Notes: generated from the letters alone by a model not told the origin. Counted from the first letter of the stretch, positions 20,519 through 29,666 are shown. The stretch is 64,000 nt of DNA from Mesorhizobium ventifaucium (GCF_935822925.1 NZ_CAKXZS010000008.1:141315-205314), one strand, 5' to 3'. Made by a program: numbers and translations.

Positions 20519-21334
20519 GTGGGCGCGCCGTTCAAAAAATTCGAGGCGCATGGCAGCGGCGGCCCGCGCATCCGTGAAATTCCGTTGCGCATGGTGCTGC
20601 CCAATCTGGTCACAGTGCTCGCCATCTGCGCCGGCCTCTCGGGCATCCGCTTCGGCTTCGAAGGCCGTTTCGAGCCGGCAGTGGTGATGGTGCTGCTGGC
20701 CGCCTTCCTCGACGGCATCGATGGCCGCCTGGCACGTATGCTGAAGGCGACGTCCAAATTCGGCGCGCAGATGGATTCGCTGGCCGACATCGTCAATTTC
20801 GGCGTAGCACCCGCACTGGTGCTCTATGCCTTCCTGCTCGACCAGGCCGGCTCGCCGGGCTGGATTGCCGCGCTCCTGTTCACCATCGCCTGCGGGCTGA
20901 GACTCGCTCGCTACAACGTGCTCGACGAAGAGACTGATCGCCCGCAGTGGCAGACCGAGTATTTCGTCGGCGTGCCGGCGCCGGCGGGCGCCGTGCTGGT
21001 GATGCTGCCGCTTTACCTCTACTTCCTGCGGCTTGGCGTGGAGCCGTCCCGCCCTGCCGCCTTCATCGCCGCCGGTTTCACCGTTCTGATAGCCTTCCTG
21101 CTGGTCAGCCGGCTGCCGGTCTATTCCGGAAAAAGCCTGAAAGTCCCGGGCGACAAGGTGCTGCCGATCATCCTCGGCGTCGTTCTCTACATCCTGCTGT
21201 TGATGACCTATCCCTGGTACACGCTGACGGCGTCGGTTGCCGGCTATCTGCTCTTCCTGCCGCTTAGCATCCGCGCCTATTCAAAGCGCGCCAAGCGCGA
21301 AGGCGAGAAGGTGCCGCCTTCGGACTTCGGCTGA
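20519..21334 (+). CDS. pssA: CDP-diacylglycerol--serine O-phosphatidyltransferase
   Basis: A 271-residue integral membrane protein of the CDP-alcohol phosphatidyltransferase family that makes phosphatidylserine. The catalytic motif is complete: DGIDGRLAR then, 8 residues on, GAQMDSLAD, giving the metal-binding aspartates. About eight hydrophobic helices follow the amphipathic N-terminus. The start is GTG at 20519, just after the psd stop. No good ribosome site is visible, consistent with translational coupling to psd. The type II (Bacillus/Sinorhizobium-like) class is clear. Confidence 0.95.
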   Translation: MGAPFKKFEAHGSGGPRIREIPLRMVLPNLVTVLAICAGLSGIRFGFEGRFEPAVVMVLLAAFLDGIDGRLARMLKATSKFGAQMDSLADIVNFGVAPALVLYAFLLDQAGSPGWIAALLFTIACGLRLARYNVLDEETDRPQWQTEYFVGVPAPAGAVLVMLPLYLYFLRLGVEPSRPAAFIAAGFTVLIAFLLVSRLPVYSGKSLKVPGDKVLPIILGVVLYILLLMTYPWYTLTASVAGYLLFLPLSIRAYSKRAKREGEKVPPSDFG

Positions 21335-21602
21335 CAGACCTGTCGCCTATTCCCTGATGGTCATGCCGAGCATTTTGCAGCCAAGTGGAATCACTTGGCG
21401 TCGCAGAAATGCGGCTAAACAAAGATAGAGCGAGATGCCCAGTTCAATTTGTTCAATTCGGACGCATCCCGCTCTCGCGGGAACCTGCCGGCATCTTGAC
21501 CGTTCTGTCTCAGCGGGCGAGGCGAGCGACGTCGCGAACGCCTCGCTATCAGCCCTTAAAGCTGCTGTCTCAGGCGCAGGAGCTTAAGAAGAGTGAGGAG
21601 AA
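21335..21602. other. Intergenic segment with hairpin repeat
   Basis: After pssA the gap holds a ccaagtg-gaat-cacttgg hairpin (21381-21398). A taaacaaagatagagcgagatgccc-like stretch follows, and a related one is seen again at 21882-21970. This resembles a second class of dispersed rhizobial intergenic palindromes. No gene is seen. Confidence 0.5.
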
Positions 21603-21881
21603 ATGGCTGTCGTCCTCATTGGCGCGTTGCTCATTGTCGCTGGCGTTGTGTACATGGCTGGCGCAGCCCTATGGCGCGGGCGGCTCAGCGATCCGGCGCC
21701 TGCTCGCGCGGCGCCGGATCGCTCGACGCCAAATCTCGCAACGCCAAATCTCGCGACGCCAGGTCCGACACTTGAGCCGCGGCGGCGCGGCCTCGGTTTC
21801 CTCGGCCTGTCGCAGAACTGGCCGGGCCTGCTGATGATGGCGGCAGGGTTCATCCTGCTGTTGTCGGTGGTGGTCCTCTAA
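21603..21881 (+). CDS. Small two-helix membrane protein, unknown
   Basis: A 92-residue protein with a hydrophobic helix at residues 3-24 (VLIGALLIVAGVVYMAGAAL) and another at 73-92 (WPGLLMMAAGFILLLSVVVL), joined by a Pro/Arg-rich loop. AGGAG lies two bases before the ATG, short but usable. The loop is encoded by two direct 15-bp repeats (cgccaaatctcgca types at 21727-21755) that give the peptide repeat STPNLATPNLATPG. The family is unknown to me; it could be a small envelope component. Codon use matches the genome. Confidence 0.6.
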   Translation: MAVVLIGALLIVAGVVYMAGAALWRGRLSDPAPARAAPDRSTPNLATPNLATPGPTLEPRRRGLGFLGLSQNWPGLLMMAAGFILLLSVVVL

Positions 21882-21970
21882 TGCATGCCCCTCAAAAGCA
21901 TGCCGCAGCGGTTTCGGGCAACGACATTGCATAAAACAAGAACCTAAAGCGCGACGCGACGCGCTTGAGG
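21882..21970. repeat. Intergenic repeat between convergent genes
   Basis: Includes the inverted elements gcatgc / gcatgc and the tail ttgcataaaacaagaacctaaagcgcg, of a type frequent in Mesorhizobium intergenic DNA by memory. It separates the small membrane protein from the convergent acyltransferase gene and may act as a bidirectional transcription end, although no T-run is evident. Confidence 0.45.
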
Positions 21971-21972
21971 CG

Positions 21973-24195
21973 CTAGGCTGCTGCGCTAAGCCCCAGTCGG
22001 TCAATCGCCAGTTTGCGGGTCGAGACATAGTCGGTTTTGCCAGAGCCCAGCACCGGGATTTCCTCGACCTTGACGATGTCGTTCGGCACCATCAGATCGG
22101 CGGCGCCGGCTCGTCTGCCAAATTTGCGCAATTCATCGGGGTCGGCGTCATCGGCGGTGGTGACCAGCACGATACGCTCGCCGCGGCGCTTGTCCGGTAC
22201 CGCCACCACAGCGTGGTGTTCCTCCGGCCACAGCGACTGCACCAGCATCTCGACCGCGCCCAGCGACACCATCTCGCCGGCGATCTTGGCGAAGCGCTTG
22301 GCCCGGCCGCGAATGGTAATGAAGCCCTCGCGGTCGACAGAAACGATGTCGCCGCTGTCGTGCCAGCCGTCGAGCGGCTGCAATTTCCCGGGTCGATCTG
22401 AGGTCATGTAGCCCATCATCAAATTCGGCCCCTTGAGCAATAACCGTCCGGCGCCGCTAATGCCCTCGACCGGCTCGAGCTTCATGCGCATGGCCGGCAA
22501 CAGTCGCCCGACCGTGCCGTCGCGGCCGTGGATGGCGGTGTTGACGGCAACGACGGGCGCTGCCTCGGTCAGCCCGAAACCCTCGATGATCTCGGCCTGG
22601 AAGCGCTCCCGGTAGACGCGGCGTGTCTCCGGTTTCACCGCCTCGGCGCCGGCGACGATGAAGCGCAGGCTGGAGAAATCGCCGTCCTTGGCGGTGCGCG
22701 CATAGTTGGCGAGGAACGTGTCGGTGCCGAACATGACCGTCGGCCTTGCCTTGCGTGCGACCTCGGGGATCAGCTTGTAGTGCAGCGGCGAGGGGTAGAG
22801 GAACAGTTTCACGCCGGTGACCAGTGGCAGGATGGTGCCGCCGGTGAGCCCGAACGAGTGGAACACCGGCAGCACGTTGAGCAGGATGTCGGCCGGCGAA
22901 ATGGTGATGCGGGCCTCAGCCTGCATGGCGTTGGCGAGAAGATTTCTGTGCGACAGGACCACCGCCTTCGGCGTGCCTTCCGAGCCTGAGGTGAACAGGA
23001 TCACTGCCGGCTTGGCCGCATTCTGCGGCTGCAGCGGCCAGCGCCACAGCAAGGCGGCAGCGAGCTTGTTCAGCACGGTTACGCTGGCCCGCACATCCTC
23101 CAGCCATAGCAGCTTGGCGCCGCCCTCTTCCACCGCCGCGACGATGTCAGCGAGGTTGGCCTTGTCGATAAAGGCTCGCGACGAAACCACGGTGCGGACC
23201 TCAGCCGTGCGCACGGCGGCGGTGACGCTGGCCGGGCCAGCGGTGTAGTTGATCATCGCCGCCACCCGGCTCGCTGACAACAGGCCAACGAGCGACAGCA
23301 CGACACCGTTAGCGTTGGGCAGCAGCACTCCAACCGCTTCATCCGGCGCCGTCACCGCCTCGAAGCGGCGGCCCAGCACCCGCGCGCCGATGAACAGCTT
23401 TCTATAATTCAACGTGCCGCTGACCACGTCTTCGAGGATTGGATGCGAGGCGCCGACTCGGTCGGCGGCGTCGCGCATGGCGAGGAACAGGCCGCGATTA
23501 AGATCGCTGCCGAAAAGCCGGGCTTCGGCGAAACGGTCGAACAGCGCATTGGTGTTTGAGGCCTGATCCGGGTTTCGCGCTACCAGCTCGGCGATGGTCA
23601 TCGGCTCCAGCACGCTGATCGACAGGCGCGGAAACCCGCGCCGCGGCGCCATGTCCGCCGGCGTCAGCGATACCGGCAGTGCGCGCGCGCCGGCAACGAA
23701 GATCGGCACGATGCGGGCATCGGCCTGCATGGCGATGCGGGTGACGGCGCGAAACAGGCGAAATGTCTTGATATCAGGCTCGACCGCATCCGGCAGATAG
23801 ACGGCAAGGCGGCCCTTGCCCTTCAGCACCCGCACCAGCCGGCGGCTGACGAAGATATGCTCGGCGTTGAAGGCGATGGTGCGGCCAAGCTCGCGCCATG
23901 GTTCGAGCCAAGGCGACCTGGCAGAGGCCTGGTCGAGAATGTGCAGCGTGTCTTCCGGCAGCAACGACAGCATCAGCGCCGGTTCGAGCCGCGACTGGTG
24001 CGAAACGACGTAGATAACCGGGGCGGCTGCGTTGCGGGCGATCTTGATGCGGCCGTCGGCAATCCGGTAGGCGAGCTTGAACGGCACATAGAGCAGCGCC
24101 TGCGTGAAACCCAGGCCGAGGCGGAACTTTTCCACCACGCCGATCAGCAGCCAGGCCGCGACGAGCCCCGCAAGCAGCGCCAGTGTCAGGATCAT
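21973..24195 (-). CDS. Acyltransferase / acyl-ACP synthetase fusion (Aas-like)
   Basis: A 740-residue fusion. The N-terminal part has a membrane helix (residues 1-22) and a PlsC-type acyltransferase domain with the catalytic HX4E motif SHQSRLEPAL near residue 67 and LAVYLPD in place of the FPEG motif. Residues about 235-740 are an AMP-binding domain: LFTSGSEGTPKAVVLSHRN, EGFGLTEAAP and GWHDSGDIVSVDREGFITIRGRAK. It resembles E. coli Aas, which re-acylates lysophospholipids, but lacks its middle transporter module. GTG at 24222 is an alternative start; ATG at 24195 has GGGAGAG upstream. The role is lipid recycling by inference. Confidence 0.88.
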   Translation of the reverse strand: MILTLALLAGLVAAWLLIGVVEKFRLGLGFTQALLYVPFKLAYRIADGRIKIARNAAAPVIYVVSHQSRLEPALMLSLLPEDTLHILDQASARSPWLEPWRELGRTIAFNAEHIFVSRRLVRVLKGKGRLAVYLPDAVEPDIKTFRLFRAVTRIAMQADARIVPIFVAGARALPVSLTPADMAPRRGFPRLSISVLEPMTIAELVARNPDQASNTNALFDRFAEARLFGSDLNRGLFLAMRDAADRVGASHPILEDVVSGTLNYRKLFIGARVLGRRFEAVTAPDEAVGVLLPNANGVVLSLVGLLSASRVAAMINYTAGPASVTAAVRTAEVRTVVSSRAFIDKANLADIVAAVEEGGAKLLWLEDVRASVTVLNKLAAALLWRWPLQPQNAAKPAVILFTSGSEGTPKAVVLSHRNLLANAMQAEARITISPADILLNVLPVFHSFGLTGGTILPLVTGVKLFLYPSPLHYKLIPEVARKARPTVMFGTDTFLANYARTAKDGDFSSLRFIVAGAEAVKPETRRVYRERFQAEIIEGFGLTEAAPVVAVNTAIHGRDGTVGRLLPAMRMKLEPVEGISGAGRLLLKGPNLMMGYMTSDRPGKLQPLDGWHDSGDIVSVDREGFITIRGRAKRFAKIAGEMVSLGAVEMLVQSLWPEEHHAVVAVPDKRRGERIVLVTTADDADPDELRKFGRRAGAADLMVPNDIVKVEEIPVLGSGKTDYVSTRKLAIDRLGLSAAA

Positions 24196-24395
24196 GCCGC
24201 GTCTCTCCCAACAGATTTTCACCTCGCGGCTCTTCCTGACCGCTTCGATGAGAACCTAGACGAAGTGCGCTCAACGTCAATGAGGTGCGGTATCTTCGCC
24301 TTGCCTGGCTAGCCGGCAATGAAAAAGTGCGGTGCCTATGTTTCCTTGTGGCAGAGAAAGCGCCTGCGGCATGAGCCTGGATCGATGGGGGCGGC

Positions 24396-24803
24396 TCACG
24401 CCGCCTTCGATCTCCCGCTGATGAAGCGGAATTCCTGTGTCTTGCCCCCATAGCCATAGGCGGCTGCCGGGACTTCATGCACGAAGGCATAGCTCTCCTC
24501 ATGCACCTTGCCCAGCAGGCTGCCAAAGCCAAGGAAGATCGCCTTAAGATAGGCCTCCAGTTCAAGCTTGGTGTTGGTGCCGTCGACCACCTTGATGTCG
24601 AGCCAGAAACTGTTGGCGCCATGCTCGGCCAGCGACTTGCCGCCGGCGAACCAGTGCTCGGGGTCATGATAGGAAATGGCCACCGCTGTGATCGTCGCAT
24701 CCTTGCGCAGATGCGTAACGGTCAGTTCGGTCACCTGTTTGGCGATGGCGGCGGACAAAGCGGCATCGGGCTTGCCTGTGACGCTGACATTGATGATCGG
24801 CAT
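24396..24803 (-). CDS. 4-oxalocrotonate tautomerase family protein
   Basis: A 135-residue tautomerase-superfamily protein. The mature protein would start with Pro2 (MPIINVSVTG), the catalytic base of the family after Met removal. The long form, twice the size of classical 4-OT, fits the two-module subgroup. GAGGAG eight bases before the ATG settles the start against the longer frame. It is divergent from a LysR gene whose likely operator lies between them, so the LysR protein probably controls it. Substrate unknown. Confidence 0.8.
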   Translation of the reverse strand: MPIINVSVTGKPDAALSAAIAKQVTELTVTHLRKDATITAVAISYHDPEHWFAGGKSLAEHGANSFWLDIKVVDGTNTKLELEAYLKAIFLGFGSLLGKVHEESYAFVHEVPAAAYGYGGKTQEFRFISGRSKAA

Positions 24804-24882
24804 AATTTCTCTCCTCGGGTAACGCGGCATCTCTTCGCCGTCAGAAATCTTGCCATCGCTCTTGCCTTATAAAAATCGAATT

Positions 24883-24897
24883 GTTTTCAGGGAAAAC
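24883..24897. promoter_or_regulatory. LysR-type inverted repeat between divergent genes
   Basis: gttttc-agg-gaaaac is a perfect 6-bp inverted repeat with a 3-base centre, of the length and T...A form of LysR boxes. It lies in an AT-rich stretch 18 bases before the LysR start. Two tcgaatt direct copies flank it (24877 and 24909). It is probably the binding site for the adjacent LysR protein. Confidence 0.55.
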
Positions 24898-24914
24898 TTT
24901 GATACTGTCGAATT

Positions 24915-25778
24915 ATGTCAATGCTCGACCCCGACCTCCTCAAAACCTTTCTCGCCTTCGTCGATGGCGGCTCGCTGGCGCAGGCGGCGTCATTTGTCGG
25001 GCGCTCGGCGTCGGCGGTGACCACGCAGATGCAGCGGCTTGAGGATATTGTCGGCGAACCACTTCTGGTGCCGCAGGGAAGAGGGCGCGTCCTGACGCCG
25101 GCGGGCGAAGATCTGGCCGGTCATGCGCGGCGCATCCTTGCTGTGCATCGCGAAGCGTGGCTGGCCCTCAAGGGCGTGCGAGCCGATGGGCGCGTGGCCA
25201 TAGGCACGACACAAGATTTCGCCGACAGCGGCCTCCCGGAGCTGCTCAGGGCCTTTGCCGCGAGCTATCCGCGCGTCAGGATCGAACTGCGCGTCGGCCG
25301 CTCCGCCGAATTGGCCGAGGCACTGCAAACCGGCATCCTCGATCTGATGGTCGCTATGCGACAGGCTCCGGCGCCGGACGAGATCAGTGTGCTCCGCGAG
25401 CCGATGATGTGGCTCTGTTCGCAAAGAGGCTTGGCCACACGCCAGGACGAACTGCCGCTGGCGTTGCTCGATCCGCATTGCGGCTTTCGCGAAGCGGCGA
25501 TCGCGGCACTCGACAGGGTAGGCCGCCGCTACCGCATCGCCGCCGGCAGCGCCAGCCTGGCCGGTCTCCGCACGGCGGTGAACGCCGGCATTGCTCTGAC
25601 GCTGCGGACGGCGCGCTTTGCCCATTCCGGCATCGTCGAGGCACCGCGTGACCTTGGCCTGCCGCAGGTTCCCATCGCCGAGTTCGCCATCCGGCTGCGC
25701 CAGGATGCCGAGCCCCCGGCACAGGATCTGGCTGCGCTGTTCAGCGGCAACCTTGCCTTGGCAGGCGCACCAAGCTGA
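24915..25778 (+). CDS. LysR family transcriptional regulator
   Basis: A 287-residue LysR protein. The N-terminal winged helix covers residues 5-64, with the family pattern LLKTFLAFVDGGSLAQAA ... AVTTQMQRLEDIVGEPLL. A linker helix and periplasmic-binding-like effector domain (VRADGRVAIGTTQDFADSGLPELL onward) follow. The effector is unknown. It faces the tautomerase gene across a 111-bp AT-rich region with an inverted repeat, the classical arrangement for a LysR protein controlling its divergent neighbour. It is convergent with the EamA gene. Confidence 0.93.
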   Translation: MSMLDPDLLKTFLAFVDGGSLAQAASFVGRSASAVTTQMQRLEDIVGEPLLVPQGRGRVLTPAGEDLAGHARRILAVHREAWLALKGVRADGRVAIGTTQDFADSGLPELLRAFAASYPRVRIELRVGRSAELAEALQTGILDLMVAMRQAPAPDEISVLREPMMWLCSQRGLATRQDELPLALLDPHCGFREAAIAALDRVGRRYRIAAGSASLAGLRTAVNAGIALTLRTARFAHSGIVEAPRDLGLPQVPIAEFAIRLRQDAEPPAQDLAALFSGNLALAGAPS

Positions 25779-25784
25779 TTTCGC

Positions 25785-25813
25785 AAAAGAAAAAGCCGAC
25801 CTTGCGATCGGCT
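25785..25813 (-). terminator. Intrinsic terminator after the EamA gene
   Basis: Read on the minus strand: stem agccga / tcggct (25813-25808 with 25799-25794) with an 8-base loop, followed directly by tttttctttt (25793-25785). It is oriented to stop transcription of the minus-strand EamA gene before the convergent LysR gene. The stem is short but the T-run is good. Confidence 0.6.
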
Positions 25814-25930
25814 ATAGGTTAGACGGGCCGAGGGGTTTGGGGGACTTGGATGACCCGTCAAGCCAACAATGCCTGAACCTGTTGATGGTTCCATGACCTT
25901 GCAAAATTTTTTTCGGGGGCAGATTTTTTC

Positions 25931-26824
25931 TCAGGCAGAGTGCTGCCTGGCCGCTTGCCAGTCGCGCCCGGCATGCGCGAACACCGCGCACAGCACGATG
26001 GCGCCGCCGATCATGCTGGCGGCTGGCGGGACCTCGGCCAGGAACAGGAAGGCGAACAGGATCGCGAACGGTACTTCAGCCGAGCCCAGCAGTCCGGATT
26101 CGGCAGCCGGAATGAGCCGCGCGCCCTCAGTCCACAGAATAGAGGCCAGCGCGAACGACATGCCGAAGGCGACGAGCAGCATTGCGTCTCTGGCCGAGAC
26201 CGCCAATGGATCGGTGACGAACCAACCGAGCACGAACAAAAGGAATGCCGACACCGCTCCGGCCCACACCACAGGCGTGTCGCGGAAAGCGCGCACCATG
26301 ATCATGTAGAGAGCGCTGCCGATTGTCATCAGCAGCGCCAGCCCGTCGCCGAACAGATGGCCGGTGCCGAAGCCGGACCAGACCATGATCGCCACGCCGC
26401 TAAGCGACACGGCGGCGGCGGCAAGCGTCTGCAGCCGGAAGCGCTCACGAACCAGAATGAAGGCAAGCAGCGCGGTGATGAAGGGCGCAGTGGCGTAGAT
26501 GATCGCAACATTGGCGACGAAGGTGAACTTGAATGCCGAGATGAAGGCGATGCTGGCTAGCGCGCCCTCGATTGCCAACAGCCAGCCGCGCCAGCCGAGA
26601 CGCAGGCTTTCACGCCCACCGGATCGGCGGCGCCGCCAAAGCACATAGAGGCTGATCAGAATCGAGCCAACGAAGCCGCGCCAGCAGGTGATGGTCAGCG
26701 GATCGGCATGGATCGACTTGGTCAGCACGCCGGTGAGGCCGAACACCGCCGCCGATGTCGAAACCAGGATGATGCCGAGGGTGCGCTCAGCGATGGTGTC
26801 AGGCATGGATAGGAGTCCCGTCAT
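25931..26824 (-). CDS. EamA/DMT family permease
   Basis: A 297-residue inner-membrane protein with ten hydrophobic helices in two EamA repeats. It opens with LGIILVSTSAAVFGLTGVLTKSIHADPLTITCWRG, the usual first-helix pattern, and has SAEVPFAILFAFLFLAE near the end. It is a solute or drug exporter by family; the substrate is unknown. The start at 26824 could instead be ATG at 26806 (MPDTIAERT), as neither has a strong ribosome site. Stands alone. Confidence 0.88.
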   Translation of the reverse strand: MTGLLSMPDTIAERTLGIILVSTSAAVFGLTGVLTKSIHADPLTITCWRGFVGSILISLYVLWRRRRSGGRESLRLGWRGWLLAIEGALASIAFISAFKFTFVANVAIIYATAPFITALLAFILVRERFRLQTLAAAAVSLSGVAIMVWSGFGTGHLFGDGLALLMTIGSALYMIMVRAFRDTPVVWAGAVSAFLLFVLGWFVTDPLAVSARDAMLLVAFGMSFALASILWTEGARLIPAAESGLLGSAEVPFAILFAFLFLAEVPPAASMIGGAIVLCAVFAHAGRDWQAARQHSA

Positions 26825-27383
26825 GTCACCAGACTATGCTGCCTTGTCCTGACACCGTACTGTCAGCAGGGGTTGCCGTATCCTACAGCCTCTGCGGAAA
26901 TGTTCGTTGCCGATGATCAGCAGACCGGCCGCGACGATCAGGCCCACGGCGTACGCTACACGGCCAGAACCCTGCGCGGCGCTGCGCCAGTGACGAGCTT
27001 GCGTTGGGACAGGGCTGGCCCCGGTGATCGGCCACTTTTTCTGCTCACACGCTCCCGCGCGATACTGGACCTGGCGGCTGTCGGCACCGACGAAGCGATC
27101 ATCCTCTGCCCAGCCAATCACAGCCCTCCAACGTATGTCGCCGCGTACCCCGGCACTCCCGGCTACGAGGCCGTCGCTACCTGCCTTGCCTCACCCGAGG
27201 TGCGGGCTCGGACGGACGGCGTCATCGCGTGGCCGCCCCAGGCGGCATCAGGTCTAACGACGCAGCAACGTCTGGGCAGCTTGCCACTCCGATCCAAATG
27301 TCGTGAAATCGAAGTTTAGGCCGTGCCAGTTCTATTCGAGTATCGTGACGAGCGATGAAAATGACTGCCGAAAAGGGTTGGAC
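26825..27383. other. 559-bp gap, no confident gene
   Basis: An open frame on the plus strand (26873-27319) has mixed codon use and no family signature. A minus-strand frame (26834-27121) shows one hydrophobic stretch (AYAVGLIVAAGLLIIG) but no start context. Either could be a decayed gene. Composition is lower in GC than the neighbours. The right end carries the OsmC-gene promoter and the aaaaggg ribosome site. Confidence 0.4.
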
Positions 27384-27890
27384 ATGGACGCCACCGGACT
27401 GAGGGCCATGCAGGCGCCGCTCAAGGAGGCGTATCGCGACGACGCATCGCGCGCGCTGATTACGCTTCGGGCCAAGGGCTCGATCGACGACCAGTCGATC
27501 GCCTGCAAAGTCGAGACCGGCAGGGCGCTGGCCGTTGCCGGGATGCATCCGGCAACCGGCGGTTCCGGGCTTGAATTGTGCTCGGGCGACATGCTGCTGG
27601 AGGCGCTGGTCGCTTGCGCCGGCGTAACGCTGAAGGCGGTGGCGACGGCGCTGGAGTTCAAGCTCGGCGCCGCCACGGTGGAGGCCGAAGGCGATCTCGA
27701 CTTTCGCGGCACCTTAGGTGTGGCAAGAGATGCGCCGGTCGGCTTTCGCGCCATCCGGCTGACATTCGGCCTCGAGACCGACGAGCCACAGGAGCGCGTC
27801 GACGCGTTGCTCAAGCTGACCGAACGCTATTGCGTGGTGTTTCAGACCATCAATACGAGGCCGGAACTGACGGTCAGCGCGCAGCGTTGA
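27384..27890 (+). CDS. OsmC/Ohr family protein
   Basis: A 168-residue OsmC-like protein. The family forms intertwined dimers that reduce organic hydroperoxides with two cysteines. Here the first family Cys is seen in LLEALVACAGVTLKAVA, and the second in ERYCVVFQTI. Both are at the expected spacing, about 55 residues apart, so peroxidase activity is plausible. The frame is open further upstream; aaaaggg seven bases before ATG 27384 selects this start. It is convergent with the small protein gene next to it. Confidence 0.85.
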   Translation: MDATGLRAMQAPLKEAYRDDASRALITLRAKGSIDDQSIACKVETGRALAVAGMHPATGGSGLELCSGDMLLEALVACAGVTLKAVATALEFKLGAATVEAEGDLDFRGTLGVARDAPVGFRAIRLTFGLETDEPQERVDALLKLTERYCVVFQTINTRPELTVSAQR

Positions 27891-27903
27891 AACGCGCCCC
27901 CAG

Positions 27904-28107
27904 CTACTCACTTTCGCCCTCGTCGGCGAACGGCGAGGCGCTCGGCACGCACTGCACCGACCAGCCGGCCGGCGTTGGCTGCTTCTGATATTCGGTGACG
28001 GCGAAGGCGCACTGTTCGCGAGTGTCGAACGTGCTGGGCAGCACCACCATGCCGCCTTGCGGGCCGGCAATCACCAGATACCAGACCAACGCTACGCTCG
28101 AAGCCAT
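27904..28107 (-). CDS. Small conserved hypothetical protein, 67 aa
   Basis: A short protein with a hydrophobic N-terminus (MASSVALVWYLVIAGP) that may be a signal peptide or anchor. A globular tail follows with two Cys (EQCAFAV, WSVQCVP), likely disulfide-bonded. STFDTREQCAFAVTEYQ resembles small exported rhizobial proteins. The ATG is preceded by gaggaaattcc, a good ribosome site. Function unknown. Confidence 0.65.
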   Translation of the reverse strand: MASSVALVWYLVIAGPQGGMVVLPSTFDTREQCAFAVTEYQKQPTPAGWSVQCVPSASPFADEGESE

Positions 28108-28209
28108 GGAATTTCCTCGCTTGTTGTGGGAGTGGGGTGATCCTATTAACTCCGGGCGATCGGCGAAAGCGCCGGGCGGTGGTCAGCAACCGCCGATGTT
28201 CAGAACAGC

Positions 28210-28839
28210 TCAGTTCACGGCAAAGCAGTAGAACAGGCCGTCGCCGCCGGTGCTCCTCAGCGCCTCCTGACTGCAGCCGCCGCGTGAAGCGTGCGAGGAA
28301 TTCCACGATTTGGCGGCGGCCGAATCGTCGAGACCGGTGCGGTCGTGATGGCCCGTCATTGCCGCACCTTCCGCTCCGCTGAGCGTCCAGTCGCCGCAGG
28401 TCTGGTCGGCAATTTTCGTGCCGTCGGGCTTGGAGCCGGTCAGCACGTCGTGCCGGTTGGGCTTGTCGCCGCGGCCGTTGACCACTTCGCCCTTTTCGTT
28501 GAGCGCTGTTTGCTTGGTGATGGCGTTGGCATCGCTATGCAGCGAAGCGACATCGTCGGCGATCTTGACGCCCTTGGCGTTGAACCACGGCCCCTTACCA
28601 ATGCGATCGCGCGCATCGGTGTCGCTGGTCGAGAGATAGGCGCGCCATGTCTTGCCCGTAACGCCCGCGGCTTCAGCCAGCGACGCGCAATGCGCATCGG
28701 CGCCCGCAAGGCCGCCGAGATCGGCGCCCTTGCCTGAGCCGACGCTGGTGACGAAGAAGCTCATCGTCGCATCCTGCGAGGATGCGACGCCCATGGCTGC
28801 CAGCGATGCAGCGGCGGTGACGAGAAGCAGTCTGCGCAT
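28210..28839 (-). CDS. Secreted lectin-like protein
   Basis: A 209-residue exported protein with signal peptide MRRLLLVTAAASLAAMGVASS. The mature part (FFVTSVGSGKGADLGGLAGADAHC ... KTWRAYLSTSDTDARDRIGKGPWFNAKG ... CGDWT) follows a pattern I associate with bacterial lectin/endostatin-like-fold secreted proteins in alphaproteobacteria. The six or so Cys and conserved Trp/Gly suggest a disulfide-stabilised C-type-lectin-like fold. Ligand unknown. GGAGG seven bases before ATG 28839 sets the start; the frame's upstream extension is rejected. Confidence 0.7.
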   Translation of the reverse strand: MRRLLLVTAAASLAAMGVASSQDATMSFFVTSVGSGKGADLGGLAGADAHCASLAEAAGVTGKTWRAYLSTSDTDARDRIGKGPWFNAKGVKIADDVASLHSDANAITKQTALNEKGEVVNGRGDKPNRHDVLTGSKPDGTKIADQTCGDWTLSGAEGAAMTGHHDRTGLDDSAAAKSWNSSHASRGGCSQEALRSTGGDGLFYCFAVN

Positions 28840-28919
28840 GGTGGTCCTCCGTTTCGGAAATCTGGCATTCCAATAACGTCGGCGGCGGCGCAATTCTTCC
28901 GTCGAAATGTGCGATGCGT

Positions 28920-29666
28920 CTACTCCGGCTGCCGGTAGGCAACAAAGCGGTTGTGCTTGGCCTGGAAGATCAGTCCGGTTTCCGTAAGCGCAGGGCTGGC
29001 CAGCGGCACGATGCGTTTGGCGATCTCCTGGGGGTGCGGCAGCGTCTCTGGATCCTCGCCGGGCACCGCCTGTGCTCGCATGGCAGTGCGGGTGGCGCCG
29101 GGATCGGCGGCATTGACCCTGAGGGCCAAGTTTTCCGTCTCATGCGCCCAGGAACGCATCATGGTCTCGACTGCCGCCTTCGACGCCGCATAGGGCGCCC
29201 AGAAGGCCCGCGCCGAATGGGCGGCATTGGAGGAGAGCACGATGGCGCGGCCGGCGTCGGAGAGCCTGAGCAACGGGTCGACCGAGCGGATCAGCCGCCA
29301 TGTCGAGGTGACGTTGATGGTCATCACCTTCTCGAAAGTCTTGGCTTCGACATGGCCGATCGGCGAGATGACGCCGAGCACCGCCGCATTGGCGACCAGG
29401 ATGTCGAGCTTGCCCCATCGCTCATGGATGGCGCCGCCCAGCCGGTCGATGCCGGCCATGTCGGCGAGGTCCAGAGGCACCAGCGTCGCCTGTCCGCCCG
29501 TTGCCTTGATCTGATCGTCGAGCTCCTCCAGTCCGCCGACGGTGCGGGCAACCGCGATGACGTGCGCTCCAGCGGCGGCAAGTTCCAGGGCGATGAAGTA
29601 GCCGATGCCACGCGAGGCGCCGGTGACGACCGCGACGCGGCCGGAAAGGTCGAGGGGAGGGGTCAC
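28920..29666 (-). CDS. Short-chain dehydrogenase/reductase
   Basis: A 248-residue classical SDR. It has TGASRGIG (cofactor loop, residues 15-22), the NAA motif in LVANAAVLG, the active-site Ser in VLSSNAA and YAASK with the catalytic Tyr and Lys. The Arg after the second beta strand (AVARTVGG) hints at NADP preference. Substrate unknown. It is not in an obvious operon; about 200 bp of non-coding DNA separate it from purF upstream. Confidence 0.9.
   Translation of the reverse strand: MTPPLDLSGRVAVVTGASRGIGYFIALELAAAGAHVIAVARTVGGLEELDDQIKATGGQATLVPLDLADMAGIDRLGGAIHERWGKLDILVANAAVLGVISPIGHVEAKTFEKVMTINVTSTWRLIRSVDPLLRLSDAGRAIVLSSNAAHSARAFWAPYAASKAAVETMMRSWAHETENLALRVNAADPGATRTAMRAQAVPGEDPETLPHPQEIAKRIVPLASPALTETGLIFQAKHNRFVAYRQPE

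Noticed and set aside
26873..27319. 148-residue frame in the EamA/OsmC gap
   Set aside because: Mixed codon use, no recognisable domain, no ribosome site; kept only as part of a described gap.
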